Source: Pseudomonadota bacterium (GTDB lineage Bacteria > Pseudomonadota > Alphaproteobacteria > Rhodospirillales > Magnetospirillaceae). From it: a stretch of 64,000 bases of DNA. A model generated the notes under the pieces. It saw nothing but the letters and a program-made list of their open reading frames with translations, did not search any database and was not told where the DNA came from. The translations under genes were made by a program, and so were the position numbers. Position 1 is the first letter of the stretch, and each line of letters begins with the position of its first letter. Positions 28,101-36,824 of the stretch are shown piece by piece. The stretch spans positions 62,001 through 126,000 of the forward strand of contig JAJZUL010000003.1 of assembly GCA_021848545.1 (NCBI GenBank). The letters run 5' to 3'.

Positions 28101-28227
28101 TCAGGGTTATCTGATCGGACGGCCGCTGCCGGCCGCCGATTTCGCCGCCTTCGTCGGCACCTATCAGGCCGGCGCGCCGGCCCGCATGGCGGTCGGGATC
28201 AGCGCCGTGCCGGGAGAGGCGACGTGA
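25111..28227 (+). CDS. REC-PAS-(degenerate HisKA)-PAS-PAS-GGDEF-EAL signalling protein
   Basis: 1038 residues. In order: REC with D60 (LLVDLGLPDATG); a PAS domain (about 135-250); a HisKA-like helix pair in which the usual phospho-accepting His is R279 (MSREIRRPLN instead of MSHEIRTPLN) and which is not followed by an ATPase domain; two PAS domains (about 340-460 and 465-590); GGDEF at 672-676; and EAL at 800-802 in GAEALIRW. Both c-di-GMP synthesis and hydrolysis motifs look intact (RLGGDEFAV; DDFGTGYSSL). Likely a bifunctional or switchable c-di-GMP enzyme controlled by phosphorylation and small ligands. The ATG lacks a clear ribosome site. Confidence 0.92.
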   Translation: MIAGPSSKKILVVEDNPADQRMIDIKLAEMVPVWSVTGVATLAEAMALAPFCDYECLLVDLGLPDATGLDAVLRLKAACPEKALVVLTGFDDTRMAEGAIRAGALDYIVKSEAGMEILPRVISHAVERQKFQEALNASQHTSRALLDASHDLALLLDETGTVLTLNAKAADYLGRPLEEVEGRNLFDLLPPDLVTQRRQSLARALDTGLTVEFQDTDGPRWFTTRLRAVTATGAARRLCAMFVRDITEERAAAAKLADAKEEAEMASRAKTDFMARMSREIRRPLNDIIGLAENLAGEDATRGEAGICGEAAHEINVAGEQLLRMIDRITDVSMLETALVRDEASYRDLVELSPDLICVCTDGIVERINAAGLGMLRAPSPESCEGRAFLDFIHPDYQSAFAEGFEAFYGESHPVPVKIVTLAGRVRDMELSAVPLRRENSAATLVVARDTTDVTAAMRAVVAREHRIRAIMDTVLDGIITIDEHGTVLNANLAVERIFGYALSDVIGHNVARLMPEPDASRHNDYLRTYLGGGGGNLINVGREVLARRRDGTTFPVHLSVSELRVDKRRLFTGTIRDLSENKALAQRVAYLANHDPLTDLPNRALLSDRLSQAINQAGAMGHQVAVLTVDLDGFTTINDSLGHEVGSRLLRETAHRLNRMTATGATAARLGGDEFAVIVPQLDDIGAVTDAVQEIDELLAAPYQVEGSELLVPADIGISIFPRDGSDAAELLRNAEVALHAVKKDPTNNLGFFDAAMSSTVSERLTMERSIADALRDGQFELFFQPQVRLSDYALVGAEALIRWRHQELGIIPPDKFVPVAEESGLIVPLGAWVLREACRQLRDWNRAGLPRLRLGVNISSRQFREADLAAQVASAIDETGVDPSALDLELTESMLMADGEGTLKTLRELAALGVCLSIDDFGTGYSSLAYLKRFPVHTVKIDRAFVRDLDHDQDGRVIANAIISLAHSLSLRTIAEGVETEAQASLLARHGCDEIQGYLIGRPLPAADFAAFVGTYQAGAPARMAVGISAVPGEAT

Positions 28228-28607
28228 GCGGAACGGTCCTCATCGTCGAGGACAACGCCATGAACATGAAGCTGCTGGAACAGGCGCTTGGTGTCGTCGG
28301 CTATCGGACCGTGGGATCGCCCGACGGCGAGGGATTGGTGGAGATGGCGGTGGAATGCGGCGCCGGCCTGGTGCTGATGGATATCCAATTGCCGCGCTGG
28401 TCGGGGGTGGACCTGCTGAAGCTGTTGCGCGGCGACCCCCGCACTCGCCATCTGCCGGTAATGGCGGTGACCGCTTATGCCGATGCCGCCTCGATCGCGG
28501 AATTCCTGGGCCACGGCTTCGATCAGGTCATCACCAAACCGATCTCGATCCGCCACCTGCTCGACGAGGTCGCGGCCCGCTGCCGGTCGCCGGAGGGCGA
28601 GGAATAA
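28224..28607 (+). CDS. DivK/CheY-like single-domain response regulator
   Basis: 127-residue REC domain: acidic pocket E9/D10 (LIVEDN), phospho-acceptor D53 (LMDIQLPRWSG), VTAYAD and ITKPIS with the conserved Lys. The NAMNMKLLEQ helix after the acidic pocket is typical of DivK-type regulators. The GTG start overlaps the stop of the GGDEF/EAL gene by 4 bp, so the two are made together. It may be phosphorylated by a kinase elsewhere and act on the REC partner upstream. Its TAA directly abuts the convergent tadA stop. Confidence 0.85.
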   Translation: MSGTVLIVEDNAMNMKLLEQALGVVGYRTVGSPDGEGLVEMAVECGAGLVLMDIQLPRWSGVDLLKLLRGDPRTRHLPVMAVTAYADAASIAEFLGHGFDQVITKPISIRHLLDEVAARCRSPEGEE

Positions 28608-29057
28608 TTAACGTCGATCGCGGAAGAAATCGCGCAGCAGGCCGGCGGCTTCGTTCTCGCGCAGGCCGCCATAGATTTCCGGGCGATGGTGACAGGTGGC
28701 GCGCTCGAACACCCGGGCGCCGTGTTCGACGCCGCCGCCCTTGGGGTCATAGGCGGCGAAATACAGGCGGCGCAGACGGGCATGGGCGATGGCGGCCGCG
28801 CACATCGGGCAGGGTTCCAGGGTGACGTACAGATCGGCTCCCTCCAGACGCGGTGCGCCCAGGGCGGCCGCGGCGGCGCGGATGGCGAGAATTTCCGCGT
28901 GGGCCGTGGGATCGGCCTGGGTTTCGACCCGGTTGCCGGCGACCGCCAGGACCCGGCCGTCTTGCACCACCACCGCCCCCACCGGCACCTCGCCCAGCCC
29001 CGCGGCTTCGCGCGCGGCGGCGAAGGCCAGGTCCATGGGGTCGCTCATATTCGTCAT
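28608..29057 (-). CDS. tadA: tRNA-specific adenosine deaminase
   Basis: 149-residue zinc deaminase that converts A34 to inosine in the tRNA-Arg(ACG) anticodon. Motifs: AHAEILAIRAAA (zinc His and catalytic Glu) and EPCPMCAAAI (two zinc Cys). The conserved VPVGAVVV opening is present. I use the ATG at 29057, which has a GGA-type ribosome site; the ATG at 29048 would drop three residues. The stop abuts that of the convergent response regulator with no gap. Confidence 0.92.
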   Translation of the reverse strand: MTNMSDPMDLAFAAAREAAGLGEVPVGAVVVQDGRVLAVAGNRVETQADPTAHAEILAIRAAAAALGAPRLEGADLYVTLEPCPMCAAAIAHARLRRLYFAAYDPKGGGVEHGARVFERATCHHRPEIYGGLRENEAAGLLRDFFRDRR

Positions 29058-29147
29058 TTCATCCAGAGGTAACACAGCTTCGCCGTTGCCGGAAAGAGAC
29101 CCGCATTCTATACGAAGGGACGTGATCCCCGCCGCTTCGAGGTTTTC

Positions 29148-29864
29148 ATGACGTCCCGTCCCGTGATCGGCATCACCCTCGACAGCGAGGAGGCCGGCGG
29201 TTACGCCAAACTGCCGTGGTACGCCCTGCGCAGGAATTATTCCGACACCATCGTCGCGGCCGGCGGCCTGCCGGTCCTTCTGCCCCACGATCCCGAACTG
29301 GCCGACCTGTATCTCGACCGTATCGACGGATTGCTGCTGACCGGCGGCGCCTTCGACGTGGACCCGTCTTTGTTCGGCGCCACCGAACGCCACCCGTTGG
29401 TGATCGTCAAGGCGCGGCGCACCGAATTCGAACTGGCCATGGTCCGGGGCGCCCTGGCCCGCGACCTGCCCATCCTGGGCATTTGCGGCGGCGAGCAATT
29501 GCTCAACGTCGCCCTGGGCGGATCGCTGATCCAGCATATTCCCGACGAGATCGCCGGCGCCCTGGCCCACGAGCAGCCCAATCCCCGCACGGAACCCGGC
29601 CACGACGTGGCCCTGGTGGCGGGCACGCGGCTGGCCGCCATCGCCGGGACCGGCACCATCGCCGTCAACAGCGCCCACCATCAGGCGGTGAAGGCGCCGG
29701 CGCCGAACCTGGTGGTCAACGCCCGCGCCGCCGACGGGGTGATCGAGGGCGTCGAAGACCCGTCGCGCCGCTTTTGCATCGGCGTGCAATGGCACCCCGA
29801 ATACCATATCGGTCCCGCCGATTCCGCCCTTCTCGATGCCTTCGTCGCAGCGTGCCGGCCATGA
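29148..29864 (+). CDS. Gamma-glutamyl-gamma-aminobutyrate hydrolase-like protein (peptidase C26)
   Basis: 238-residue class I glutamine amidotransferase-like hydrolase of the PuuD/C26 type. Nucleophile Cys in ILGICGGEQLLNVALGG and His-Glu in GVQWHPEY are present, as is the DGLLLTGGAFDVDP block. Relatives cleave gamma-glutamyl bonds such as in gamma-glutamyl-GABA; no other puu genes are nearby, so the substrate is open. The stop overlaps the start of the rluB-like gene (ATGA). Confidence 0.88.
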   Translation: MTSRPVIGITLDSEEAGGYAKLPWYALRRNYSDTIVAAGGLPVLLPHDPELADLYLDRIDGLLLTGGAFDVDPSLFGATERHPLVIVKARRTEFELAMVRGALARDLPILGICGGEQLLNVALGGSLIQHIPDEIAGALAHEQPNPRTEPGHDVALVAGTRLAAIAGTGTIAVNSAHHQAVKAPAPNLVVNARAADGVIEGVEDPSRRFCIGVQWHPEYHIGPADSALLDAFVAACRP

Positions 29865-30655
29865 GCGGAACCACCAAGAGCGGCACCAAAACCGACGACA
29901 AGGGCGAACGCATCGCCAAGCGCCTGGCCCGCGCCGGTCTCTGTTCCCGGCGCGAAGCCGAACGGTGGATCGCCGAGGGACGGGTCGCCGTCAACGGCAC
30001 CCGTCTCGACAGCCCGGCCGTCACCGTCACCGACACCGACCGCATCGTGGTGGACGGCCAGCCCCTGCCCGAGGCCGACCGCACCCGCCTGTGGCGCTAT
30101 CACAAGCCGTCGGGGCTGGTGACCACCCATCGCGATCCCCAGGGACGGCCCACCGTGTTCGACCGTCTGCCCGACGATTTGCCGCGGGTGATGTCGGTGG
30201 GACGGCTCGACCTCAATTCCGAGGGGCTGCTGTTGTTGACCAATGACGGCGCCCTGGCGCGGCGCCTGGAATTGCCGGCCACCGGCTGGGTGCGCCGCTA
30301 CCGGGTCCGCGTCCATGGCGAGGTCGATCCCGAACGGCTGGTGACGCTGGAAAAGGGCGTTACCGTCGACGGGGTTCGTTACGGACCGATCCGGGCGGTG
30401 CTGGACCGGCGCCAGGGCTCCAACGCCTGGCTGACCATCTCGCTCGCCGAAGGCCGCAACCGCGAAATCCGTCGGGTGATGGATTATTGCGGCTGGCCGG
30501 TCACCCGTCTGATCCGCGTCGCCTATGGCCCCTTTCAATTGGGCAATCTGGCCGAAGGCACGGTCGAGGAAGTGCCGGCGCGGGTGTTGCGCGACCAGAT
30601 CGGCAGCGTTCAGGCGGAAACGGGCGGACATGCGCATCGTCGCCGGACGCCATAA
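29861..30655 (+). CDS. Pseudouridine synthase, RluB/RsuA family
   Basis: 264 residues: an N-terminal S4 RNA-binding domain (RIAKRLARAGLCSRREAERWI, 14-75) and an RsuA-type catalytic domain with the Asp in SVGRLDLNSEGLLLLT and the later GRNREIRRVM motif. It modifies U in large or small subunit rRNA; RluB (23S) is more likely than RsuA by its S4 opening, but I cannot separate them firmly. The 3' end overlaps rsmD by 26 bp in another frame, giving an rRNA modification pair. Confidence 0.9.
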   Translation: MSGTTKSGTKTDDKGERIAKRLARAGLCSRREAERWIAEGRVAVNGTRLDSPAVTVTDTDRIVVDGQPLPEADRTRLWRYHKPSGLVTTHRDPQGRPTVFDRLPDDLPRVMSVGRLDLNSEGLLLLTNDGALARRLELPATGWVRRYRVRVHGEVDPERLVTLEKGVTVDGVRYGPIRAVLDRRQGSNAWLTISLAEGRNREIRRVMDYCGWPVTRLIRVAYGPFQLGNLAEGTVEEVPARVLRDQIGSVQAETGGHAHRRRTP

Positions 30656-31178
30656 AGGACGGATGCTGACGGCGCCGGCCGGGCGCCTGTCCCGTCCCAC
30701 CGCCGCCCGCACCCGCGAGGCCTTGTTCAACATCCTGGCCCACCGGGGGGCGCTGGAGGGGGCAAGTGTGCTGGACGTTTTCGCCGGCACCGGAGCACTG
30801 GGCTTCGAGGCCCTGTCCCAGGGCGCGGCGCGGGCCTGTTTTCTGGACAATGCCGCCGCCGCCCTGGCCACGATTGCCGCCAATGCCCGGATTTTGGGGG
30901 AAACCGATCGGGTGACCATCCGCAAGGCCGACGCCATCCGCCCCGGCCCGGCGCCCGCCGCCTTCGATCTGGTGTTTCTCGATCCGCCCTACGGGTCGGG
31001 GCTGGCGGCGCCGGCCCTGACCGCCCTGCGTGACCGGGGCTGGCTCGCCGACGGCGCGCTGGCGGTGGCGGAGGTCGCCGCCCGCGAAACGTTCCAGCCC
31101 CCGGACGGGTTCGAAATCGCCGACGAGCGCACCTACGGCGCGGCGCGGCTGCTGTTGCTGACCCGCGAAGGCCGGTAA
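30630..31178 (+). CDS. rsmD: 16S rRNA (guanine966-N2)-methyltransferase RsmD
   Basis: 182-residue SAM-dependent methyltransferase. Seen: MRIVAGRHKGR, RPTAARTREALFNIL, LDVFAGTGALGFEALSQGA (SAM loop) and the catalytic DPPYG. Length and order are standard. It methylates G966 in 16S rRNA. It starts inside the end of the rluB-like gene, consistent with an operon of rRNA modification genes. Confidence 0.93.
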   Translation: MRIVAGRHKGRMLTAPAGRLSRPTAARTREALFNILAHRGALEGASVLDVFAGTGALGFEALSQGAARACFLDNAAAALATIAANARILGETDRVTIRKADAIRPGPAPAAFDLVFLDPPYGSGLAAPALTALRDRGWLADGALAVAEVAARETFQPPDGFEIADERTYGAARLLLLTREGR

Positions 31179-31184
31179 CACCAT

Positions 31185-31203
31185 CGCTCAGGCGCCGCGC
31201 GGG
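31185..31203 (-). repeat. Short CCCGCGCGGCG-TGAGCG motif, copy 1
   Basis: On the minus strand CCCGCGCGGCGCCTGAGCG, identical to 35154-35172 and nearly identical to 31684-31702 (with TT for CC). All three lie just after, or before, a gene end. Confidence 0.5.
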
Positions 31204-31213
31204 CTTGACCAAA

Positions 31214-31570
31214 TCAGCCCGAATTCGGCGCGGTTTCGGCGGCGGCGACGATCAGATCGCCGAATTCACGCAGGAAAACCGATCCCTTGACCGTGCGCTG
31301 GATCAACACGCTGCGCCGGTCGGCCTCGTCGATCTTGCGCTTGACCAGCCCCAGTTCCGACAGACGATCCAGCGCCCGGGTAATGGCCGGCTTCGAAACG
31401 TTGAGATCGTGGGCCAACCCGCGGACCGTGTGGGGCGGCGTGGTCAAATAGACGGTCAACACCACCGCCATTTGCCGGGCCGACAAATCGGGGCCGTCGC
31501 GCCTGACGCTTTCGACGATCGCGCCCCGCCACACTTGCAGCGCCTGAACCGCCGTGAAATTCGAAACCAT
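31214..31570 (-). CDS. MarR-family transcriptional regulator
   Basis: 118-residue winged-helix protein. Helix-turn-helix HTVRGLAHDLNVSKPAITRALDRL and wing KRKIDEADRRSVLIQRT are characteristic of MarR proteins, which often repress drug or stress genes and are released by small ligands. It sits between rsmD (convergent) and the M17 peptidase (same strand, upstream), so its target is not obvious. The upstream 196-bp gap holds an AT-rich stretch but no clear operator. Confidence 0.88.
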   Translation of the reverse strand: MVSNFTAVQALQVWRGAIVESVRRDGPDLSARQMAVVLTVYLTTPPHTVRGLAHDLNVSKPAITRALDRLSELGLVKRKIDEADRRSVLIQRTVKGSVFLREFGDLIVAAAETAPNSG

Positions 31571-31680
31571 GATCCGCTCGTTCGTTCCGCCGACGAAATT
31601 TATTATCCCAGGTCAGGCTTCCGGGCAATCGCCTTTGGAGCATTTTCCGGTCTGACGGGATCAGCCGGAAAACGCGACAA

Positions 31681-31703
31681 GCCCGCGCGGCGTTTGAGCG
31701 GGC
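31681..31703 (+). repeat. Short CCCGCGCGGCG-TGAGCG motif, copy 2
   Basis: Hairpin with arms GCCCGC and GCGGGC around GCGGCGTTTGA. Same family as 31185-31203 and 35154-35172. It lies in the gap between the M17 peptidase stop and the MarR start. Confidence 0.45.
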
Positions 31704-31766
31704 CCGGAACGAGCCATATGACAAAGATATAAAGCCGATCCCGTTTCAACGGAAGCGGTTCTATTG

Positions 31767-33176
31767 TCACAATGTTATGAAACGCCGGGTAATCACTTCG
31801 AAAACGGCGCCCAGCGCCATCGCCTCGCCCCCTTCGGGACGGCCCGGCCGCGCCGATGCGTTCCAGGCCAGAATATCGAAATGCGCCCATGGTATGCCGG
31901 CCGGAACGAATTCGGCGAGAAACAGGGCGGCGGTGATCGCCCCGCCGTAGGGGCTGGACGAGATGTTGGCGATGTCGGCCACGGTGCTGTCCAACATGCG
32001 GCGGTAGGGACGGTAAAGCGGCAGGCGCCAGACCGGTTCGCCGTGATTGTCGCCGGCCAGGGACAGGTCCCGGGCCAGATCGTCGTCGGGGGTGAACAGG
32101 ACCGGCACATCGGGACCCAGCGCCACCCGCGCCGCGCCGGTCAGGGTGGCGAAATCCACCAGCAGGGCCGGCTGCTCGCGGGCGGCCTCCCACAAGGCGT
32201 CGGCCAGGATCAGCCGCCCCTCGGCATCGGTGTTGCCGACCTCCACCGTCATGCCCTTGCGGGTCTTGAGCACGTCGAGCGGTCGCATGGCGGCGCCCGA
32301 GACCGAATTCTCCACCGCCGGGATCAGCACCCGCAGGCGGACCGGCAGGGCCGCATCCATCACCATCGACGCCAGACCCAGCACATGGGCGGCGCCGCCC
32401 ATGTCCTTTTTCATCAGCTTCATGTTGCTGGACGGCTTTAGATCCAGCCCGCCGGTGTCGAAACACACGCCCTTGCCCACCAGGGTCAGGCGCGGCGCCT
32501 TGGGATCGCCCCAGACCATATCGATCAGCCGCGGCTGGCGGTTCGGCGCCGCCCCCTGGCCCACGGCATAAATGGCCGGATAATTCTCGGCCAACAGGCC
32601 TTCGCCGACGATCACCCGCAGGCCGGCATCGAAACGGGTGGCCACCGCTTCGGCGGCATCGACCAGCTCCGCCGGCCCCATGTCGGAAGCGGGCGTGTTG
32701 ATGAGATCGCGGACCAGGGCCACCGCGCGCGCCTTGCGCCCCACCGCCGCCGGGTCTACGCCATCGGGCCGCACCAGATCGGGCCAGATTTTGGCGTCCG
32801 CCTCGGCTTCGGACGCGCCCGCGCTCTTGTAGCGACGAAAGCGGTAGCTGGCCAATTCCCAGGCCAAGGCGACGGCCCCGGGCGCCATATCCCCCAGCGT
32901 CCCGGCCAATTGGTACCGCCCCGCGGGCAGACGGGCCGCGATTTGAGCGAAAACCCAGGGATCGTCCCCCGCGCCCAATCCGGCCACCACCGCCGCCACC
33001 TCGCCGTTCGAATCCGGCACCAAACAGACCGCGCCGGCCTCGGCGGTGAAAGCGGCCGCGCGCAGCCAAGCCCGCGTGTGCGCATCTTGGCCCGACAGCC
33101 AGGATTCCTGGGCGTTTTTGGTGATGGCATGAAGGGGGACGGCACGCGCCCCGGTTTCGACGATATGGTCCGGCAC
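31767..33176 (-). CDS. Leucyl aminopeptidase family protein (peptidase M17)
   Basis: 469-residue di-metal aminopeptidase. The M17 signature NTDAEGRLILADAL and the lysine region GKGVCFDTGGLDLKPS are intact, with a typical alpha/beta N-terminal domain before them. It releases N-terminal amino acids from peptides in the cytoplasm. I choose the GTG at 33176, preceded by GGAGG and AGGATC. The in-frame reading continues 90 codons upstream but that part is repeat-encoded (two near-identical LDWRPAPP segments) and overlaps the divergent GST gene. The bases before the GTG probably share a promoter with that gene. Confidence 0.9.
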   Translation of the reverse strand: MPDHIVETGARAVPLHAITKNAQESWLSGQDAHTRAWLRAAAFTAEAGAVCLVPDSNGEVAAVVAGLGAGDDPWVFAQIAARLPAGRYQLAGTLGDMAPGAVALAWELASYRFRRYKSAGASEAEADAKIWPDLVRPDGVDPAAVGRKARAVALVRDLINTPASDMGPAELVDAAEAVATRFDAGLRVIVGEGLLAENYPAIYAVGQGAAPNRQPRLIDMVWGDPKAPRLTLVGKGVCFDTGGLDLKPSSNMKLMKKDMGGAAHVLGLASMVMDAALPVRLRVLIPAVENSVSGAAMRPLDVLKTRKGMTVEVGNTDAEGRLILADALWEAAREQPALLVDFATLTGAARVALGPDVPVLFTPDDDLARDLSLAGDNHGEPVWRLPLYRPYRRMLDSTVADIANISSSPYGGAITAALFLAEFVPAGIPWAHFDILAWNASARPGRPEGGEAMALGAVFEVITRRFITL

Positions 33177-33330
33177 GATCCTACGAGCCTCCGTTCGACA
33201 GGCGTCCAAAAAAGGAGCGACCCAGGATGGCCGAAGCCGCCCGCCGAGAAAAGCCCCTGTCTTTGGGGCGACTTGCGGAGCAGCGCCCCAGCCGTCATCA
33301 TGCGCCAGCATCTTCCCCGGAGACGATCCC

Positions 33331-34041
33331 ATGCCCCAATCCGATGGCGGCGCAGGCCGCCAATCCAACGAATCGGGCGCCTCCGCGCCCGGCGGCGCAG
33401 GCCGCCAATCCAATAAGTCGGGCGCCCTGACCCTGGTCATCGGCACGCGCCGCTATTCCTCGTGGTCGCTGCGTCCCTATCTGGCCCTGAAGGCCGCCAA
33501 CGCGATTTTCGACGAGGTCGAGATCGCCCTTCGCCAACCGACCACCGGCGCCGCCATCGCCGCTCATTCGCCCTCGGGCAAGGTGCCGGTCCTGCGCCAC
33601 GGGATGCATGTCGTCTGGGATTCGCTCGCCATTTGCGAATACGTGGCTGAATTGTTTCCCGAAGCCGGACTGTGGCCGCAAGAGTCCCGGGCGCGGTCCG
33701 TGGCGCGGTCGGTGTCGGCCGAGATGCATGCGGGCTTCCCCACCCTGCGCTCGGCCTGCTCCATGGATATGTGCGTCACCACGCCGCTTGACGACATCCC
33801 CCAGGCCCTTGCCGCCGAAATCGCCCGCATCGACGCCCTGTGGGCCGATTGCCGCGCCCGGTTCGGCCAAGGTGGGCCGTTCCTGTTCGGCGCCTTCACC
33901 ATCGCCGACGCCATGTATGCGCCGGTGGTGTCAAGGATCACCACCTATCGCCTGCCGATCAGCAAGGCGGGGCGGGACTATTGCGACGCCGTCTGGGCCT
34001 TGCCGGCGATGATCGCCTGGCGCGACACGGCATGTGCGTGA
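33331..34041 (+). CDS. Glutathione S-transferase family protein
   Basis: 236 residues. The thioredoxin-like N-terminal domain begins LVIGTRRYSSWSLRPYLALKA, with a Ser-containing active-site region typical of bacterial GSTs. DSLAICEYVAELFPEA and the helical C-domain with GGPFLFGAFTIADAMYAPV follow. The domain starts only at about residue 32. The first 31 residues (GGAGRQSNESGA... GGAGRQSNKSGA) come from a duplicated 45-bp DNA repeat and are probably a disordered add-on. The ATG at 33331 has GGAGACG upstream. Substrate unknown. Confidence 0.87.
   Translation: MPQSDGGAGRQSNESGASAPGGAGRQSNKSGALTLVIGTRRYSSWSLRPYLALKAANAIFDEVEIALRQPTTGAAIAAHSPSGKVPVLRHGMHVVWDSLAICEYVAELFPEAGLWPQESRARSVARSVSAEMHAGFPTLRSACSMDMCVTTPLDDIPQALAAEIARIDALWADCRARFGQGGPFLFGAFTIADAMYAPVVSRITTYRLPISKAGRDYCDAVWALPAMIAWRDTACA
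33346..33430 (+). repeat. 45-bp direct repeat inside the 5' end of the GST gene
   Basis: GGCGGCGCAGGCCGCCAATC at 33346 recurs at 33391, exactly 45 bp (15 codons) later, with similar flanks containing CGGGCGCC. Because 45 is a multiple of 3 it adds a repeated GGAGRQSN peptide to the protein. Confidence 0.7.
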
Positions 34042-34115
34042 ATAAAAGCAGCCATAGGTTTTTTAGAATCATAAAATAGGGCACACTATACCGGGCTCGG
34101 CATCAGGCGGTTTTC

Positions 34116-35135
34116 ATGGAAGACGAATTAGATCCAATTATCGACAGCGACATGGATTCCATGTTCGTCCTTCCGCTGTCGATCATTCCGTTGGAAACGC
34201 CGGCGCTGCAAAGCGCCAAGCTTATCAAGAATGTCCGCCTGAAAAGCGTGGTCGAAGTGTTCGCCGACGTCCAGACCGGGTCCGGTCAGGTCGATATCGA
34301 AGCGCTGCCCCGCATGTTCGGCTGGTCCGACAAGGAATTGCATCCCGATCACGCCATCCTGCGGCGCCTGGCGCTGCTGCCCAGCTACGACGTCTATTCC
34401 CTGCGCATTTCGCTGCGCGAACACGGCATCCCGGTCAATGATTTCGCCGCCCTCAAGCTCAGCCCGGAAAAGGCGAAGGAACTGACCAAATACATGATCC
34501 TGTTCACCCGGCCGCTGATGCGTCTGATCTATGCCGGCGAGGCGGTCACGGTGGAAAGCTACGACGATCTGCTGAAGCTGTTCCGCGATCCCGACATCAA
34601 GAAGGCCCGCCAGCGCCTGGAGAAGATGGCCAACGGTCTGGGCATCGAGATTCACGAGGTTCCCCGCTTTCTCGAGGATTACGGCGATACCTTTTTGTCG
34701 CTCAGCTATTTCCGCCACTGCCTGGATCGGCTGGAGCCCTATTTCACCGCCTGCGTCGAATCCCTGGCGCCGATCCGGTCGCATTTCCAATTGCGCCAGA
34801 ACAAGAACCTGATGAAATCCTGCGATACGATCGAGGAAGTCATCAACTCGATGTCGGCGATCATCACCGGCCGGCTGGAAGTGTTCGAACGGCGCACCCG
34901 CGACATGTGGGAGAACATCTCGGCGGAGGAATTCCGCAACGTCAAGGGCATGATCGAGCGCTATCACGTCGCCATCGGCGGCGCCCTGTGCGGTCTGACC
35001 GTGAAGATGAACGCCTTCGCCCGCCAGTTCCCCCGGCCGGCCATGGGCGGGCCGATCAAACGGGCCGATTTCATGACCTCGGAAATCCTGCAGGGCATCG
35101 AGATCATGCGGGCCTCGATCAGCCAAGCGGTGTGA
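34116..35135 (+). CDS. Unknown protein, possibly conserved among relatives
   Basis: 339-residue soluble protein that I do not recognise. Opens MEDELDPIIDSDMDSMFVLPL; then FADVQTGSGQVDIEALPRMFGW, mixed helices with many charged residues, and a long helical stretch around CDTIEEVINSMSAIITGRLEVFERRTRDMWENIS. It has no membrane segment or catalytic motif that I can name. It stands alone: the upstream AT-rich strip (ATAAAATAGGG, CACTATACC) is a promoter candidate, and a hairpin covers its stop. Base composition is like the neighbours. Confidence 0.75.
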   Translation: MEDELDPIIDSDMDSMFVLPLSIIPLETPALQSAKLIKNVRLKSVVEVFADVQTGSGQVDIEALPRMFGWSDKELHPDHAILRRLALLPSYDVYSLRISLREHGIPVNDFAALKLSPEKAKELTKYMILFTRPLMRLIYAGEAVTVESYDDLLKLFRDPDIKKARQRLEKMANGLGIEIHEVPRFLEDYGDTFLSLSYFRHCLDRLEPYFTACVESLAPIRSHFQLRQNKNLMKSCDTIEEVINSMSAIITGRLEVFERRTRDMWENISAEEFRNVKGMIERYHVAIGGALCGLTVKMNAFARQFPRPAMGGPIKRADFMTSEILQGIEIMRASISQAV

Positions 35136-35149
35136 CCGGAGGTCACACC
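35129..35149 (+). terminator. Hairpin across the stop codon of the 34116 gene
   Basis: Perfect 9-bp stem GGTGTGACC / GGTCACACC with a GGA loop. The gene's TGA (35133-35135) lies in the left arm. No T-tract follows, so rho-independent termination is uncertain. Confidence 0.5.
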
Positions 35150-35153
35150 AAAT

Positions 35154-35172
35154 CCCGCGCGGCGCCTGAGCG
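35154..35172 (+). repeat. Short CCCGCGCGGCG-TGAGCG motif, copy 3
   Basis: CCCGCGCGGCGCCTGAGCG, the exact reverse complement of 31185-31203. It is in the 77-bp gap between convergent genes. Confidence 0.5.
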
Positions 35173-35212
35173 GAACCCGCTCGCGATCGGTCGCAGACCG
35201 TGAGCGACGGTA

Positions 35213-36820
<1,608 letters not shown>

Positions 36821-36824
36821 CGCC

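Noticed and set aside
33227-33430. 67-residue frame with a GGAG site before GST
   Set aside because: Low complexity, overlaps the GST start in another frame and consists largely of the 45-bp repeat. Could be a leader but unsupported.
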